Positions 4,700 through 7,568 of a DNA stretch of 7,568 nt are shown here, piece after piece. Numbering within the stretch: the stretch's first letter is position 1; every line of letters begins with the position of its first letter. The DNA comes from CAYYNP01 sp964472545 (GTDB lineage: Bacteria; Planctomycetota; Planctomycetia; Pirellulales; Thermoguttaceae), in NCBI GenBank assembly GCA_964472545.1, contig CAYYNP010000405.1:1-7568 (forward strand), given 5' to 3'. A program made the translations under genes and the position numbers. The notes under the pieces were generated by a model. The model ran no database searches and had not been told where the DNA came from. It saw nothing but the letters and a program-made list of their open reading frames with translations.

Positions 4700-5779
4700 A
4701 TGACCAAGCGATCGAAGATGTTCGCCCGCCGCGAGTTTCTCAAACACAGCGGCGTCACCCTCAGTGCATCGTTCGCCGGCGGGCGCGCCGCCACGGCGGG
4801 GCCTTGGGCTATGATGATGGCCACGGCCGAGAAGCCGCAGCAGGTCGGCTTCGTCTTCTCCGAAGAGTGCAAGAAACACCGCACCGGCCGTGGGCATCCC
4901 GAATCGCCCCAGCGGCTCGACGCGATCTTCGCCGCACTCGACCCAAAGCAACTCGGCATCGAGTTGAAGCGAATGGCCCCCCGCCGCGCCACCCGCGACG
5001 AGATCCTCACCTGTCACACGGCCGCCTACTACGATTTGGCCAAGCGGGACATCGAGCGCGGCGCCGGCGAGCTCTCGACCGGCGACACGACCGTCTCGGC
5101 CGACAGCTTCAACGCCGCGCTGCTGGCCGCAGGCGGGGCGTTGACGGCCGTCGATGCGGTGGTAGCCGGCCAGGTCACCGCGGCCTTCTGCGCGCTGCGG
5201 CCGCCGGGACACCACGCCCGGCCGGCCCAGGGCATGGGCTTCTGTGTGTTCAACAACGCCGCGGTCGCCGCCCGATATGCCCAGCAGAGGCACAGGCTGA
5301 AGCGGGTGTTGATCGTCGACTGGGACGTCCATCACGGCAACGGCACCCAAGACATCTTCTACCGCGACGGCTCGGTCTTCTACTTCAGCACCCATCAGTC
5401 GCCGCTCTATCCCGGCACCGGCCATCCCAACGAGACCGGCGCCGGCGAAGGGGCCGGCACCACACTCAATTGTCCGTTCCCCTTCGGTGCCGGCCGCAAA
5501 GAGATCGTCGGTGCCTTCGAAGATCGCCTCGTACCGGCCGCCGATCGATTCAAGCCCGAGTTGGTCATCGTCTCCGCCGGTTTCGATGGCCGGATCAACG
5601 ACCCGCTGGGCGGATTCACGCTGACCGACGCCGACTTCGCCGAGTTGACCAAGATCCTCACGGGAATCGCCGCCCGTCACGCCGGCGGACGGTTGATCTC
5701 CACACTCGAAGGCGGCTATAACCTCGACGGACTGGGCAAGGCGGCAGCGGCACACGTGCAAGCGCTCGCCGGCAAGTAG
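4700..5779 (+). CDS. Histone deacetylase-superfamily amidohydrolase with Tat signal
   Basis: This 359-residue zinc hydrolase of the histone deacetylase/acetylpolyamine amidohydrolase superfamily removes acyl groups from amines. The catalytic set matches human HDAC8: His171-His172 (RPPGHH), Asp209 and His211 (DWDVHHG), Asp296 (SAGFD) and Tyr340 (EGGYN). All are intact, and the GHPESPQR entry motif is at 65-72. GFCVFNNAA and the overall layout resemble class II and bacterial HDAC-like amidohydrolases. The N-terminus is unusual: ARREFLK (9-15) is a twin-arginine motif, followed by a weakly hydrophobic stretch to about 42 and an A-T-A site before EKPQQ. This suggests export of the folded Zn enzyme to the periplasm. 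Substrates there might be acetylated polyamines, amino sugars or other small amides rather than chromatin (inference). The ATG has no strong Shine-Dalgarno site; a second ATG lies at residue 7, before the twin Arg. It is probably monocistronic and divergent from the SDR operon. Confidence 0.94.
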   Translation: MTKRSKMFARREFLKHSGVTLSASFAGGRAATAGPWAMMMATAEKPQQVGFVFSEECKKHRTGRGHPESPQRLDAIFAALDPKQLGIELKRMAPRRATRDEILTCHTAAYYDLAKRDIERGAGELSTGDTTVSADSFNAALLAAGGALTAVDAVVAGQVTAAFCALRPPGHHARPAQGMGFCVFNNAAVAARYAQQRHRLKRVLIVDWDVHHGNGTQDIFYRDGSVFYFSTHQSPLYPGTGHPNETGAGEGAGTTLNCPFPFGAGRKEIVGAFEDRLVPAADRFKPELVIVSAGFDGRINDPLGGFTLTDADFAELTKILTGIAARHAGGRLISTLEGGYNLDGLGKAAAAHVQALAGK

Positions 5780-6052
5780 CGCCTGCCGGAACAGTCAGAA
5801 AGCCGCAACCGGCGATTGTTGCCCGCCAAAGGAAACTTCTTGGGCCCTTGGGCCGTCTGATTGGGTGTATGGCCGGTCGGTGCGCAAATCCAGGCCTGCC
5901 GGCGTGCAAATCCCGCCCGAAGCCGGCCGCATTCCCCCTTCTTGGTGGTACGTGAGCTACAATACGGTAACCTGACCCCGAATCCGTGGTCTCGGCCCGC
6001 TGGCCGCACGGCCCTCGGAAAAGCCGCATATAAGAAAAAAAGGAGTGGATCG
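5780..6052. other. Intergenic region between the HDAC-like and DUF4139-like genes
   Basis: This 273-nt gap holds no supported gene. A GGCC-CTTG-GGCC mini-hairpin lies at 5843-5854 without a T-run, so I cannot name a terminator. A TACAAT box at 5958-5963 has no suitable -35 partner. The end (6032-6045) is a purine-rich tract containing the AGGAG ribosome site of the next gene. Confidence 0.5.
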
Positions 6053-7546
6053 ATGGGAAAGTGCAGATTCTGGCTGTCGCTCGTGCTGCTGTTCGCCGTG
6101 GGTGGTCCGGCCGTCGCAGCGGTCGATCTGGTGACAGTCCCCCGACGTGAGGGGACTCAGCTAACCATCTATAACTCGGAAGACATTACGATGGTCCGCG
6201 AGCACCGGCTGCTGACCGTCAAACGGGGCATCAACCGCATCCAGTTCTCCTGGGCCAACACGCTGATCGACCCGACCAGCATCGATTTCCGCATCCTCGA
6301 CCAGATCGACAAGGTCGACCTGATCGACACCACGTTCCCCGCCGGCCGCAACGACGCCCTGCAATGGAACATTACCAGCCGGCTGGACGGCAAGATCCCG
6401 GTCGAGATCCGCTATTTCACCAGCGGCATCACCTGGGCGGCCGACTACGTGGGCATCGCCAACGAGGACGAAACGAAACTCAACCTCACCGGCTACGTCC
6501 GCGTCTACAACAACTCCGGCGAACTCTACGACAACGCGCAGACCCGACTCGTCGTGGGCACGATCAACCTGGTCGAGAAGATCGCCGAGCTGGCTCGCCG
6601 CGCCGCCCCCGGTCCTTCGACCGGCCCGGTTCCCACGCCCGAGCCTGCCGCGCCCGCGCCGCCGCGCCCCGCCGAGGTAATGAGCGAGGTGATCGAGGAA
6701 GCCGAAGGCAAGTCCGAGGGAGAGAAGCGTGTGGTCAAGACCGGGCTCTCCGAGTACTTCCTCTTCACCATCGACGGCCGTGAGGACATCAAAGACAACG
6801 AGCCCAAGCGGCTGGTGTCGATGAAGGTCGCCGAGGTGCCGCTGGAGTGCTTTTACAAACTGACCGATCGCGACGGCGGCACACAGTTCACCAAGTACTA
6901 CCGATTCAAGAATCTCAAACTGCTCGATGACGACGGTGCCGAAATCGACCTGCCCGATATGGAGAACCTGGGGCTCTCGCCGTTGCCCGACGGACGAGTG
7001 CGGCTCTACTCCGAGTATCGAAACAAAGATCTGGCCTACGTCGGTGGCACCGCCACCGGCTACGTGCCCATCGGCGATCGGGTCGAAGTGAACGTCGGCC
7101 GCGACAGCGATCTGACGATCACCCGACGGCTCAAAGACCAGCACATCACCAACATCGTCGCCCGGCAGTACAAGCGACGCATCAGCAACACCTACGTGAT
7201 GTACTACGACCTGATCGACTACGACGAGACCTTCGTCTACGAGGAGGAGATCATCTCCGGAAAGGCCGTGGATATCAAGAACGAAATCGAACGCCGCTTC
7301 GACGACAACGTGGTGCTATGGGGCAGCGAGGGGCAACCGAAGGACTGGAACTCGAACGAGCCCGGGGCCTACGTCGATCTCCATCAGATCGACGGCCGCG
7401 TGGAGAGGGTCGACCAGAACCATGTGAAGTACTTCCTCGACCTCACGCCGGGCGAGAAGCGGACCGTGACCTACTCGGTAACGTACAAGCGCCGTAAGGT
7501 GGGGCCGGAACTGAATCAAGAGCAGCGGCGGGAGCCGATTAGGTGA
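6053..7546 (+). CDS. Secreted DUF4139-like protein with Pro/Ala-rich insert
   Basis: This 497-residue protein has a Sec signal peptide. It has K3 and R5, a hydrophobic core WLSLVLLFAVGG (7-18), and probable cleavage after A-V-A or V-A-A near residues 22-23. The start ATG is chosen because AGGAG (6041-6045) lies 7 nt upstream and the signal begins there; the frame is open back to 5861 but that extension looks non-coding. Residues 36-175 hold the recognisable part. It starts with LTIYNSEDITMVREHR, continues with IRYFTSGITWAADY (119-132), and ends with LTGYVRVYNNSG (145-156) and LVVGTINLVE (166-175). This resembles the DUF4139 (mucoidy-inhibitor MuiA-like) beta-rich family. A Pro/Ala then Glu-rich low-complexity linker spans about 184-225. 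A second beta-rich part (230-480) ends in LTPGEKRTVTYSVTYK. There are no catalytic motifs or other membrane segments. It is probably periplasmic or envelope-associated. Its function is unknown. Confidence 0.85.
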   Translation: MGKCRFWLSLVLLFAVGGPAVAAVDLVTVPRREGTQLTIYNSEDITMVREHRLLTVKRGINRIQFSWANTLIDPTSIDFRILDQIDKVDLIDTTFPAGRNDALQWNITSRLDGKIPVEIRYFTSGITWAADYVGIANEDETKLNLTGYVRVYNNSGELYDNAQTRLVVGTINLVEKIAELARRAAPGPSTGPVPTPEPAAPAPPRPAEVMSEVIEEAEGKSEGEKRVVKTGLSEYFLFTIDGREDIKDNEPKRLVSMKVAEVPLECFYKLTDRDGGTQFTKYYRFKNLKLLDDDGAEIDLPDMENLGLSPLPDGRVRLYSEYRNKDLAYVGGTATGYVPIGDRVEVNVGRDSDLTITRRLKDQHITNIVARQYKRRISNTYVMYYDLIDYDETFVYEEEIISGKAVDIKNEIERRFDDNVVLWGSEGQPKDWNSNEPGAYVDLHQIDGRVERVDQNHVKYFLDLTPGEKRTVTYSVTYKRRKVGPELNQEQRREPIR

Positions 7547-7568
7547 CGGGCTGACAAGGTGACGGGGT
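7541..7568. repeat. Start of a GGTGAC-type short repeat at the right edge
   Basis: GGTGACGGG occurs at 7542-7550 and again at 7558-7566, joined by CTGACAA, so a 16-nt spaced repeat begins at the gene end. The first copy contains the TGA stop codon of the DUF4139-like gene. Only two units are visible before the sequence ends. Confidence 0.5.

Noticed and set aside
4609..5721. 370-codon plus-strand frame overlapping the HDAC-like gene
   Set aside because: It is an Arg-rich out-of-frame reading of the HDAC coding sequence with no domain, and it starts inside the leader repeats.
5958..5963. TACAAT as a promoter for the DUF4139-like gene
   Set aside because: No -35-like sequence lies 15-19 nt upstream; the nearest TTGGTG is only 10 nt away.
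5861..6052. 64-residue N-terminal extension of the DUF4139-like protein
   Set aside because: A clear AGGAG site and Sec signal peptide start at 6053; the upstream part has no ribosome site and would bury the signal peptide.

Overview
The window is GC-rich and densely coded. It looks like bacterial chromosome from a planctomycete (Pirellulales-like) or a related environmental lineage. This rests on overall style: a Tat-targeted histone-deacetylase-like enzyme, a secreted DUF4139-type protein, low-complexity intergenic tracts, GC-rich coding sequence, and Shine-Dalgarno sites at some genes only. No single marker proves the taxonomy. There are no RNA genes, CRISPR arrays, transposases or phage genes.

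Left and centre (1-4530), minus strand, read from right to left. A sigma70-like promoter (4530-4502) precedes an SDR dehydrogenase of the sorbitol-6-phosphate dehydrogenase type (4413-3631, GTG start). A 161-nt gap with a paired-hairpin palindrome follows. Next is deoC (3469-2798), which overlaps by 4 nt a zinc-dependent medium-chain alcohol/polyol dehydrogenase (2801-1752). After a 294-nt low-complexity spacer comes a glycerol-dehydrogenase-like metal-dependent alcohol dehydrogenase (1457-345). One aldolase with three NAD(P)-linked dehydrogenases from three unrelated folds suggests breakdown of a polyol, deoxy-sugar or deoxy-polyol. The substrate is not known, and no kinase, transporter or regulator lies in the window. 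Beyond gldA, a separate promoter with an operator-like palindrome (338-290) drives a small lipoprotein gene (252 to the left edge). Its mature part is a Thr/Pro linker followed by at least six PDP pentapeptide repeats.

Right (4531-7568), plus strand. A divergent spacer with a 22-bp direct repeat and a GC hairpin precedes a histone-deacetylase-superfamily amidohydrolase (4700-5779). It has an intact Zn site and a twin-arginine signal, so it is probably exported. A 273-nt gap separates it from a Sec-exported DUF4139-like protein (6053-7546) with a Pro/Ala-rich insert. The right edge starts a short GGTGAC repeat.

The most notable points are the four-enzyme catabolic cluster with no obvious named pathway, the apparently exported HDAC homologue, the paired-hairpin repeat inside the operon, and the PDP-repeat lipoprotein cut by the left edge.
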